Below are positions 1 to 7,265 of a stretch of DNA of 14,129 nucleotides, one piece after another. This DNA is from Acidisoma sp035492295 (GTDB lineage Bacteria > Pseudomonadota > Alphaproteobacteria > Acetobacterales > Acetobacteraceae), in NCBI RefSeq assembly GCF_035492295.1, contig NZ_DATJJK010000220.1, positions 1 to 14,129 of the forward strand, written 5' to 3'. Position numbers and translations under genes: made by a program. A model generated the notes under the pieces. The model saw only the letters and a list, made by a program, of their open reading frames with translations, was not told where the DNA came from and ran no database searches. How positions within the stretch are numbered: position 1 is the first letter of the stretch; each line of letters opens with the position of its first letter.

Positions 1-487
1 CATCCATGCCCGCCTGCACAAGGCCCTGCCGCGGGCCCGCGCTGCCTTTCATACCCACATGCCCTATGCGACCGCGCTGAGCATGGTGGAGGGCGAACCG
101 CTCGTCTGGGCCGGACAGTCGGCGCTGAAATTCTATGGCCGCACGGCAGTGGACGAGTCCTATAACGGCCTCGCCTTGGACGAGACGGAGGGGGACCGTA
201 TCGCCGCCGCCATGGGCAGCGCAGATGTCGTTTTCATGCGCAACCATGGGGTGATGGTCACCGGCCCGACCATCGCGGAAGCCTGGGACGACCTTTATTA
301 TCTGGAGCGCGCGGCGGAAGTGCAGGTGAAGGCGCTGTCCACCGGCCGCCGCCTTATTCCCGTGGCGGCGGAAATCGCGGCGCGCACGGCTGCGCAGATG
401 CGCGAGGGCGACCCCGAGAGTGCGCGGCTGCACCTCGAAAGCGTCAAGCGCGTGTTGATGCACGAAGACCCGTCCTTCGCCGTGTGA
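1..487 (+). CDS. Class II aldolase/adducin family protein, 3' part only (5' end outside window)
   Basis: The reading frame is already open at base 2, so the gene begins before the window. The visible 161 codons match the class II aldolase/adducin fold. A metal-binding His-Thr-His lies at fragment residues 17-19, followed by PYATAL. An Asn-His-Gly (fragment residues 81-83) carries what should be the third zinc-binding histidine, and then comes the usual helix with a YYLERAAEVQ stretch. Members of this family are zinc-dependent aldolases, epimerases or decarboxylases acting on hydroxy- or phospho-sugars and hydroxyacids. The substrate cannot be read from this fragment. The internal ATG at base 59 falls between the second metal histidine and the fold core, so it is not a real start. 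The stop TGA is at 485-487, and the next gene converges from the other strand. Confidence 0.88.
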   Translation, partial: IHARLHKALPRARAAFHTHMPYATALSMVEGEPLVWAGQSALKFYGRTAVDESYNGLALDETEGDRIAAAMGSADVVFMRNHGVMVTGPTIAEAWDDLYYLERAAEVQVKALSTGRRLIPVAAEIAARTAAQMREGDPESARLHLESVKRVLMHEDPSFAV

Positions 488-495
488 GGGAATGG

Positions 496-510
496 CGCCT
501 CAAGGCGTTT
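496..510 (+). terminator. Short hairpin after the aldolase gene, weak terminator candidate
   Basis: A 4-bp stem CGCC/GGCG (496-499 with 504-507) around a TCAA loop is followed by TTT, nine bases after the aldolase stop. The stem and T-run are both short, so this is only a weak candidate for a rho-independent terminator. Confidence 0.22.
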
Positions 511-586
511 GGCTGCCTCGCCGCCTGTTTCTGACTGCGACGGAAGCACGGCCTCCGCGGTGCGGCGCGGTTGGGGCGGGCGCGTG

Positions 587-1759
587 TCAGGCGGGGCTGG
601 GCGGCCCCTGCTCCGGTTCAGACAAGATGGCGCTCGGTGGTTGCGCTTCCGCGGTCGCTACTTCGAGGGCGGTCGTCGGCAGGGCAGGGATATGGGTGCC
701 GCTCCGCTTATTGGGCAGGAGCCAGCCGAGGAGCGGCTTCTCCACCCAGCGATAAACGAGCACGGAACAGACCAGGCAGACCAAAAGCGCAAGCGGAATG
801 AACGGGGTCGTGGCGATCCCGCTGCCGGACGGCAGATGCAGCTTCTCCCAGATGACGGCGGCAGCGGCAATCGCGACGGAGTGGGTGAGGTAAAGCGAAT
901 AGGATGCATCACCGAAGAGGAGCAGCAGCGGATTGGGCCAGCGTGCCAACAACGGCTCGAGCACCAGCGCGCCGCCGACAATCATCGTCGCTGGAATGCC
1001 AAGGATGAGAACGCGCCCGATGCCGCTTTCGACGATAAGACCGTAGTTGAGAATGATGAGCCCGATTCCCAGGGCGATCGCAGTCGATCCGAGCCCAGCA
1101 GGGACACGTTGCAAGAGCGGGAGAAGGGCGGCAAGGCCGATGCCCGCCACGAATTCAAGCAGCAGCGGGCTGGTATAGGCCCGCAGCAGCGCGCCTTCTG
1201 GACCATGACCAGTGCCGAGTAGCGCAAGGATGCAGAGCGCGGCGATCACTGCCGCAAGGCGTGCTGCCCGACGAGGGATCAGCAGGGACAGGCTGAAGAC
1301 GAGGTAGAAGAAAACCTCAAGCTGCAAAGTCCAGCCCGGCACCAGAATGGGCCAGATGTGGCCGAGGAAAACGCGATGGTAATGCGGAATGAGCAGATAG
1401 GAGCAGATGACCGAATAGGGTGTGACATCGGCGTTATGGAGACGATCGGGCAAGGCCAGCCGGACTAGGATCCAAACCGTCAGCGCTATCCACCACAGAG
1501 GATAGATTCGATAGACGCGGCGCCTCAGGAACTTCACCAGCCCGCCGCGCTGGTGGCTGGTCGAGGTCCACATGATGAAGCCACTGATGACGAAGAAGAT
1601 ATCGACGCCTGACAGGCCAAAATTGCGGCCGCCGGCCCAGTGCTCCGCGACATGATTGGAGAAAATGTGGTAGTAGACTACCATGATTGCGGCCGCCGCG
1701 CGTAGATACTGGATGGATACCAGCGTCGATAAGCCCTGGCCGCGCGAAAGCCCCTTCAT
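587..1759 (-). CDS. Acyltransferase 3 family membrane protein (OafA/YrhL type)
   Basis: This is a 390-residue integral membrane acyltransferase. Family members move acetyl or other acyl groups onto sugars of O-antigen, exopolysaccharide or other envelope glycans. Family hallmarks are visible in order: IQYLRAAAAI followed by the conserved His31; GVDIFFVISGF at 51-61; the basic RRRVYRIYPLWW stretch near 79-90; WTLQLEVFFY near 143-152; GDASYSLYLTH at 283-293; and VEKP at 339-342. About ten hydrophobic segments lie between these. The frame opens further upstream at a TTG (1846), but I chose the ATG at 1759: the family normally starts just before IQYLR, and the putative promoter at 1850-1878 would place transcription start near the TTG. 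The ribosome site is weak (AGGG, 11 bases away). GC is lower than in neighbours in places (about 50% at 1381-1440), suggesting acquisition. The residues after about 350 form a polar Pro/Ala-rich tail. The acceptor substrate is unknown. Confidence 0.88.
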   Translation of the reverse strand: MKGLSRGQGLSTLVSIQYLRAAAAIMVVYYHIFSNHVAEHWAGGRNFGLSGVDIFFVISGFIMWTSTSHQRGGLVKFLRRRVYRIYPLWWIALTVWILVRLALPDRLHNADVTPYSVICSYLLIPHYHRVFLGHIWPILVPGWTLQLEVFFYLVFSLSLLIPRRAARLAAVIAALCILALLGTGHGPEGALLRAYTSPLLLEFVAGIGLAALLPLLQRVPAGLGSTAIALGIGLIILNYGLIVESGIGRVLILGIPATMIVGGALVLEPLLARWPNPLLLLFGDASYSLYLTHSVAIAAAAVIWEKLHLPSGSGIATTPFIPLALLVCLVCSVLVYRWVEKPLLGWLLPNKRSGTHIPALPTTALEVATAEAQPPSAILSEPEQGPPSPA

Positions 1760-1849
1760 TACACCAGCCGCCCTATAAAGCTTCAGTGTCGCCGAGAACC
1801 ACAGCGAGAGACCCGCGCCGCCCGCGCGAAACCCATCATGAGGCAACGA

Positions 1850-1878
1850 ACAATAGAGTTTTATTTTTTTACCGACAA
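1850..1878 (-). promoter_or_regulatory. Putative sigma-70-like promoter of the acyltransferase gene
   Basis: Read on the minus strand, TTGTCG (1878-1873; 4/6 match to TTGACA) is followed by exactly 17 bases, mostly A, and then TATTGT (1855-1850; 4/6 match to TATAAT). This would start transcription around 1843 and give a leader of about 85 bases before the ATG at 1759. It lies in the most AT-rich patch of the window. No experiment supports it. Confidence 0.4.
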
Positions 1879-1913
1879 GAAATAATTCGCATAAACAAAA
1901 TGATGTCTTGTCG
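1873..1913. repeat. 8-bp perfect inverted repeat, possible operator
   Basis: CGACAAGA (1873-1880) and TCTTGTCG (1906-1913) are perfect inverted copies separated by 25 AT-rich bases, about 33 bp centre to centre (roughly three helical turns). The proximal arm covers the putative -35 box of the acyltransferase promoter, and the distal arm lies upstream. That arrangement fits a paired regulator site better than an RNA hairpin. Confidence 0.4.
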
Positions 1914-2043
1914 TAATTGATCTTGAGCAGATGGGTGGTGCCGGGTCGTTTACCTCAATCTTTGCGCGCCGGGTGAGGGAACTACTTCGGCTGCAACGAT
2001 CAGACCGAGCCATGCATGCGTAGTGTCGCGGCAGGCAAACTCT

Positions 2044-2816
2044 CTAGCGACGCTTCGCGTGCCGGCCGCGCGCCAGCTCGGTGATCATACCGTGCAGGGT
2101 GCGCAGTTCCTGCTCCGTGACCTCGCCGCGCTGGAAGAGGTGGCGGATATTGCGCACCATGCCCGGGCGCTTCTGTTCGTTGCGCAGGAAACCGCAATCG
2201 TCCAGTTCCCGCGTGAGATGGCCGAGGAAATTCTCCAGCTCGCCCTTGGTGGCAATGCGGGTCTCGTTCGTCATCAGCTCCCGCGGGGATGAACCCTCGT
2301 CCGCCATCCACCACTCATAGGCCATCACCATCACCGCCTGGGCGAGGTTGAGGGACATGAAGGCGGGGTTGAGCGGATAGCGCACCAGCATGTCGGCATG
2401 GGCCATGTCGTCATTCTCAAGCCCCGCCCGCTCCGGCCCGAAGAGGATGCCGGTGCGCAGGCCAGTGGCGGTCGCGGCGCGCAGCTCCGCTGCCGCGCCC
2501 CGGGCCGTCAGGATCGGCTTGATGATATGGCGCGGGCGCGGGCAGGTGGCAGCGACGTGATGCAGATCGGCGACCGCCTCGGCCACCGTTTCAAAGACCT
2601 GCACCTCTTCGAGAATGCGGTCCGCGCCCGAGGCCATCCGCCAGGCGCGGTCCTGCGGCCAGCCATCCCGGGGAGCCACGAGGCGGAGGTGGAACAGCCC
2701 GCCATTGGCCATGCAGCGGGCGACCGAGCCGATATTGTCGGCGAGTTGCGGGCGCACGAGGATCACGACCGGGCTGTTGCCGATGGGGCCGATATCGGCC
2801 CCCGCCTCCCGTCCGG

Positions 2817-2820
<4 letters not shown>
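2044..2820 (-). CDS. trmJ: tRNA (cytidine/uridine-32 2'-O) methyltransferase, TrmJ-like SpoU family
   Basis: The 258-residue protein has the three SpoU/SPOUT motifs. Motif 1 is NIGSVARCMANGG at 29-41, with the Asn and Arg of the tRNA-methylating site. Motif 2 is ILFGPERAGLEN at 125-136. Motif 3 is PAFMSLNLAQAV at 152-163, forming the knotted SAM site. The C-terminal extension of about 90 residues (DDCGFLRNEQKRPGM and onward) is typical of TrmJ rather than TrmL, which is much shorter. TrmJ methylates the 2'-hydroxyl of residue 32 in the anticodon loop. The start ATG overlaps the cysS stop as ATGA, and no good ribosome site precedes it, so translation is probably coupled to cysS. I am sure of the family. 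The exact target nucleotide is inferred from similarity of layout. Confidence 0.9.
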
Positions 2821-4187
<1,367 letters not shown>

Positions 4188-4200
4188 TCCGGCCTTGTGC

Positions 4201-4268
4201 CGCCCCTGGGGCGCGCCCGCAAGCGTCTTGCGGGGCAGAGGAGGGGAGCGCGCTGACCGCGCCCCCCC
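4201..4268 (-). other. Series of GC-rich stem-loops between the small exported-protein gene and cysS
   Basis: Three stem-loops follow each other. 4242-4252 pairs with 4258-4268 (11-bp stem with mismatches at 4247/4263 and at the outer 4242/4268 pair, 5-base loop). 4216-4223 pairs with 4227-4234 (8-bp perfect stem CCCGCAAG/CTTGCGGG, 3-base loop). 4201-4205 pairs with 4209-4213 (5 bp, 3-base loop). No T-run follows on the minus strand, so a standard rho-independent terminator is not shown. They may end the upstream transcript, protect its 3' end, or form the cysS leader. Confidence 0.45.
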
Positions 4269-4278
4269 TGCTCAGCCG

Positions 4279-4557
4279 TCAGTAGCGGTAGACGTAACCA
4301 TAGCCATAGCCCGGAGGCGGCGGCGGGGCGTAGTAGCCATAGGGCGGCGGGCGGCGCCAGTGATGGTGCCAGTGATGATCGTAGTCGCCCCGCCATTCAT
4401 GGCGCCAATGGTGGTGCCAGTCATGGTGATAGCCATTCCAGTCGGCCTGGATCACGGGGGCGCCGATGGGCTGGGCCGCATCGGCGGGATGGGCGGCCAG
4501 CAGCGGCAGGCCGAGAGCCAGCGTTCCGATGGCGAGGGTTGATGCAAGAAGGCGCAT
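4279..4557 (-). CDS. Small exported His/Trp/Tyr-rich protein, unknown function
   Basis: This encodes a 92-residue precursor. Residues 1-27 look like a Sec signal peptide: MRLL, a hydrophobic Leu/Ala core, then an ADA|A cleavage site at 27/28. The mature part of about 65 residues has a histidine/tryptophan zone (roughly 43-68) with 11 His and repeated D-H-H-W / H-H-H-W patterns, then a Pro run and a Gly-Tyr tail (GYGYGYVYRY). The frame extends to 4626, but the ATG at 4557 is chosen because AGAGGAGA (4572-4565) sits 7 bases before it and the signal peptide begins there. Composition resembles small periplasmic RcnB-like or glycine/tyrosine-rich envelope proteins of alphaproteobacteria, but I cannot assign it to a family. 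The histidines suggest binding of Zn, Ni or Cu, which is inference only. Confidence 0.8.
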   Translation of the reverse strand: MRLLASTLAIGTLALGLPLLAAHPADAAQPIGAPVIQADWNGYHHDWHHHWRHEWRGDYDHHWHHHWRRPPPYGYYAPPPPPGYGYGYVYRY

Positions 4558-4564
4558 GGAGAAA

Positions 4565-4572
4565 TCTCCTCT
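4565..4572 (-). promoter_or_regulatory. Ribosome binding site that fixes the start of the His-rich protein
   Basis: AGAGGAGA on the minus strand, 7 bases before the ATG at 4557. It is among the strongest Shine-Dalgarno matches in the window and rules out the longer frame beginning at 4626. Confidence 0.75.
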
Positions 4573-4601
4573 GTCTCGTTGCATCGGAATCTGGGGAGTG
4601 G

Positions 4602-4631
4602 CAATGGCGGGAAAACCGCCTGACAATGGCG
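4602..4631. repeat. Direct repeat CAATGGCG x2, spaced 22 bp
   Basis: CAATGGCG occurs at 4602-4609 and again at 4624-4631. The 22-bp spacing is about two helical turns, putting both copies on one face of the DNA. They lie between two divergent genes and touch a possible -35 box for each strand: TTGTCA on minus at 4626-4621 and CTGACA on plus at 4620-4625. Neither has a convincing -10. This is a possible tandem regulator site. Confidence 0.35.
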
Positions 4632-4645
4632 AAACGGGGGCACCC

Positions 4646-4670
4646 GATCACGAACGCGCGCGTTCTGATC
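4646..4670. repeat. Bulged palindrome upstream of the methyltransferase gene
   Basis: A perfect 14-bp palindrome, GAACGCGCGCGTTC (4652-4665), is extended by GATCA (4646-4650) and TGATC (4666-4670). The only interruption is the unpaired C at 4651. The 25-base element ends 25 bases before the TTG start at 4696. It could be an operator for a dimeric regulator or an RNA stem in the 5' leader. Confidence 0.5.
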
Positions 4671-4695
4671 ACCGGTTTTGAGGGAGAGACAAGCC

Positions 4696-5292
4696 TTGAC
4701 CGACGAAGCCACGCGCGCGGCCTATGACAACGCATCCCGCAACTTCGCGGATGACTGGGCAGCGCAACCGGCACCGACGGACCTGCACGCGCTGGTCCGG
4801 CGCTACTTCCGGCCGGGCCCGACCGCTGATATCGGCTGCGGCAGCGGACGGGACGCCGGCTGGCTTGCGTCCCAGGGTTTTCCGACGATCGGCTTCGATG
4901 CCTCGCCCCGCCTGCTGGCAGAGGCAGGCCAGCGCTTTCCGGAGGTCACCTTCCACCGGGCCGAGCTGCCCGATCTCGCCGGAATCGCGGACGGAGGCTT
5001 CACGAACGTTCTTTGCGAAACGGTGATCATGCATCTGCCGCGGGAGGCAATTCCCGCGGCGGTCCGCCGCCTGGTTGCACTGCTGGTGCCCGGCGGCGTG
5101 CTCTATCTCAGCTGGCGGGTGACGGAGGGGGAAGACCGGCGCGACGAACACGGGCGGCTCTATGCGGGTTTCCCCGCCTCCCTGGTGCAGGACGCGCTCG
5201 GCGATGCAGTGGTCCTGTTCGAGGAGGAGGTGGGCAGCCTCTCCTCCGGAAAGCTCATTCATCGGATCGTGGCGCGGAGAGCCGAAGGCTAG
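4696..5292 (+). CDS. Class I SAM-dependent methyltransferase, substrate unknown
   Basis: The 198-residue Rossmann-fold methyltransferase has motif I DIGCGSGRD at 45-53, which binds S-adenosylmethionine, and an acidic residue Asp68 in GFDAS closing the second strand. A motif IV-like stretch CETVIMHLP lies near 107-115, then VPGGVLYLSW near 131-140. This resembles the small UbiE/Tam-like methyltransferase_11/25 group, which acts on small molecules. I chose the TTG at 4696 because GGGAG (4682-4686) lies 9 bases before it. The TTG at 4678 would put that site inside the coding sequence. No nearby ATG fits, so the gene depends on a weak start codon. Its stop TAG shares the CTAG with the converging GNAT gene. 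The palindrome at 4646-4670 may control it. Confidence 0.87.
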   Translation: MTDEATRAAYDNASRNFADDWAAQPAPTDLHALVRRYFRPGPTADIGCGSGRDAGWLASQGFPTIGFDASPRLLAEAGQRFPEVTFHRAELPDLAGIADGGFTNVLCETVIMHLPREAIPAAVRRLVALLVPGGVLYLSWRVTEGEDRRDEHGRLYAGFPASLVQDALGDAVVLFEEEVGSLSSGKLIHRIVARRAEG

Positions 5293-5780
5293 GGCATTCG
5301 CGCCTCCCATTCCCGGCGGAGAAGAGAGAGCGTCATCACATCGACACGGCGGCCATCCGCGAGCAGCCGGCCCTCGCGTTCCGTACCCTCCTTGACGAAG
5401 CCCTGGGCGCGGTAAAGGCGAATGGCTCTCTCATTGTGCGGATAGACGTGCAGGTAGAGACGATGGACTGTGGTCTCGCGAAACGCCCAATCCGTCGCCG
5501 CGCGGAAAAGCCATGCGCCATGGCCTTGCCCCGGCTGGGTGACAGCAATCCGGCGGAAGAGCACATTGCCATGCGGATCATCCAAATCCTGCAGCATGGC
5601 AAAGCCGATGGCCGTTCCGTCGCCGCCTTGCGCGATGAAATAGGCGTGGTCAGATCGCGTCATTGCGGTCTCATGCGCCGTCGCCTCCCAGCGGCCCAGC
5701 CACTCCTCGTAACCGGGCAGGCGCTCCGTTTTCATGATAAAGGGGATGTCTGCCGGGCTGGCCGGCGTCAGCATCAGCAT
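5289..5780 (-). CDS. GNAT family N-acetyltransferase
   Basis: This 163-residue protein has the acetyl-CoA binding motif A at about 77-90 (RRIAVTQPGQGHGAWL, with the Q-x-x-G-x-G pattern), followed by ATDWAF. The late-domain signature YPHNERAIRLYRAQGF is at 113-128, with the Asn and Tyr usual in RimJ/RimL-like GNATs. It should transfer an acetyl group from acetyl-CoA to an amine, but the acceptor (protein N-terminus, amino acid, drug or polyamine) is not evident. The frame runs open far into the upstream gene. The ATG at 5780 is chosen because it comes 4 bases after the SDR stop; an ATG two codons later (5774) is equally possible. It is the last gene of the gph-SDR-GNAT run and ends head-on against the methyltransferase gene. 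Confidence 0.88.
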   Translation of the reverse strand: MLMLTPASPADIPFIMKTERLPGYEEWLGRWEATAHETAMTRSDHAYFIAQGGDGTAIGFAMLQDLDDPHGNVLFRRIAVTQPGQGHGAWLFRAATDWAFRETTVHRLYLHVYPHNERAIRLYRAQGFVKEGTEREGRLLADGRRVDVMTLSLLRREWEARMP

Positions 5781-5784
5781 CGCA

Positions 5785-6528
5785 TTACACCGCCGAGTTG
5801 CCGCCATCGACGGGCAGCATGGCGCCGGTGATGAAGGCGGCATCGTCGGACGCGAGGAAGGCAATGGCCGCGGCAACATCGCGCGGCTGGCCGATGCGGC
5901 CCAAGGGCAGGGCTTCCGCCATGTCGGCAAGCCGCGCCTCCACATCCGCGCCCGCCTCCTGGCGCAGCATCGCCGTATCCGTATCCCCGGGGCAGACCGC
6001 ATTGACGCGGATGCCCTGGCGGGCGTGGTCTGCGGCCATGCTGCGCGTCATCTGCACGATCGCACCCTTGCTGGTGCCGTAAGCCACGGCGCGCTGCGCC
6101 GCGACCAGCCCCCAGTCCGAGGAGACGTTGACGATCGCCCCGCTGCTCTGCCGTGCCATGAGCGCCACGGCCGCCCGCGAGAAGCGGAAGACTGCGGTGA
6201 CATTGACGGCCATGACGGCATCCCATTGCGCATCCGTGCAGGCCTGGGAATCGCCTGGAAACAGAATGCCGGCATTGTTCACGAGCACGTCCAGACGGCC
6301 ATGCCGCTCCGCCGCCCAGCCGATCAGCCTGTCGGCCGCCCCCGGCGCCGCGACATCCTCGGCGCGGAAATTGGCGCCGAGTTCGGCCGCCAGCGCCTGG
6401 CCTGCGGCCTCGTTGCGGCCGGTCAGCAGAAGGGTCGCCCCGCGCTCGGCAAAAAGCCGGGCGGTCGCGGCCCCGATGCCGGCCGTCGCCCCGGTGATGA
6501 GGGCGATTTTTCCGGCGAGCTGCGTCAT
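5785..6528 (-). CDS. SDR family NAD(P)-dependent oxidoreductase
   Basis: This is a classical short-chain dehydrogenase/reductase of 247 residues. The nucleotide-binding TGATAGIG is at 12-19, and NNAG is at 84-87. The catalytic set is Asn109, Ser136 or Ser137 in NVSS, Tyr150 and Lys154 in YGTSK. The C-terminal signature ITGAMLPVDGG is at 233-243. It oxidises or reduces a hydroxyl or keto group. Closest in style are FabG-like and sugar/alcohol dehydrogenases, but the substrate cannot be told. The residue after the second strand is in TGRN, and the Arg hints at NADPH preference (inference). The ATG overlaps the gph stop by 4 bases (ATGA), with GGAG at 6540-6537 as ribosome site. It therefore sits in an operon with gph and the GNAT gene. 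Confidence 0.93.
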   Translation of the reverse strand: MTQLAGKIALITGATAGIGAATARLFAERGATLLLTGRNEAAGQALAAELGANFRAEDVAAPGAADRLIGWAAERHGRLDVLVNNAGILFPGDSQACTDAQWDAVMAVNVTAVFRFSRAAVALMARQSSGAIVNVSSDWGLVAAQRAVAYGTSKGAIVQMTRSMAADHARQGIRVNAVCPGDTDTAMLRQEAGADVEARLADMAEALPLGRIGQPRDVAAAIAFLASDDAAFITGAMLPVDGGNSAV

Positions 6529-7175
6529 GGCCGGAGCTCCGCGCAGAGGCCAGGCACATCGGCGAAGCGCGTCGCCACCGCATCCGCGGTTTTGCCGACC
6601 TCGGCCGGCCCATAGCCCCAGGCGGCGAAAATGGTGGGAAGGCCGGCGCCCTTGCCGGCTGCCACGTCATTGTGATGGTCGCCGATCATCACCGCCTCCT
6701 CTAAGGTCGCGCCGGCGGCGTGGAGCGTGAGGCGGATATGGTCGGGGTCGGGCTTGCGGACCGCAAAGCTGTCCCCCGCACCCACGGCATCGAGCAGCGG
6801 CAGCACGCCGAGATGGTCAAGCAGGATGCGTGCGGCCTCGCCCGGTTTGTTGGTGCAGACGGCGAGGTGCCAGCCGGCGGCCTTGAGCGTGCGTAGCGCC
6901 TCCAGAGCGCCGGGATAGAGATAGGTTTCGTCCGTTGAATGCGCGGTGTAGTCGGCCAAGCCCTCCGCCATGTCCTGATCGGACGGGACCAGGCCGCGCG
7001 CCGCATAGCCGCGCTGGAAGAGCACGCCCACGCCGTCCCCCACCATCGGCCGCACCTGTTCCAGCGGCAAAGCGGCCTTGCCATGACGGGCCAGGCTGCG
7101 GTTCAAGGCGCCCGCGATATCCGGCAGACTATCCGAGATTGTGCCGTCGAGATCGAGCACCAGGCATTTCGGCAT
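6525..7175 (-). CDS. gph: Phosphoglycolate phosphatase, HAD family
   Basis: This 216-residue HAD-IA hydrolase contains all four motifs. Motif I is DLDGT, with nucleophile Asp8 and Asp10. Motif II is Thr108 in CTNKPG. Motif III is Lys141 in RKPDP. Motif IV is GDHHND, with Asp166 and Asp170 as magnesium ligands. A helical cap lies between residues of about 15 and 85. Length and the VCTNKP and KPDP contexts match Gph, which splits 2-phosphoglycolate arising from DNA repair or oxygenase side reactions. Related HAD enzymes with other substrates cannot be excluded. A GTG at 7184 is possible, but the ATG at 7175 has GGAG exactly 8 bases upstream (7187-7184), and the GTG would sit inside that site. 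The gene is divergent from glmU and heads the gph-SDR-GNAT operon. Confidence 0.88.
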   Translation of the reverse strand: MPKCLVLDLDGTISDSLPDIAGALNRSLARHGKAALPLEQVRPMVGDGVGVLFQRGYAARGLVPSDQDMAEGLADYTAHSTDETYLYPGALEALRTLKAAGWHLAVCTNKPGEAARILLDHLGVLPLLDAVGAGDSFAVRKPDPDHIRLTLHAAGATLEEAVMIGDHHNDVAAGKGAGLPTIFAAWGYGPAEVGKTADAVATRFADVPGLCAELRP

Positions 7176-7212
7176 CCGTTGCACTCCGATACGAGAATTG
7201 TCCCCGAAGCCT

Positions 7213-7241
7213 TTGACACGGCTGGCCTCTCGCCGCTACCG
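7213..7241 (+). promoter_or_regulatory. Putative promoter of glmU-glmS
   Basis: A perfect -35 box TTGACA lies at 7213-7218. At 16-17 bases spacing the -10 region reads GCTACC/CTACCG (7235-7241), which is a poor match to TATAAT, as is common in GC-rich alphaproteobacteria. Transcription would begin around 7247, about 20 bases before the ATG at 7266. Confidence 0.45.
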
Positions 7242-7265
7242 CAAGTGTCTGACCAAAGGACGATC

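Noticed and set aside
509..1222. A 237-codon plus-strand open frame opposite the acyltransferase
   Set aside because: The translation is charged, low-complexity and motif-free, while the minus strand has all acyltransferase 3 motifs in order.
6939..7265. N-terminal extension of glmU
   Set aside because: It would overlap most of the first half of gph antisense and adds residues not found in GlmU. The ATG at 7266 with its ribosome site begins right before the nucleotide-binding loop.
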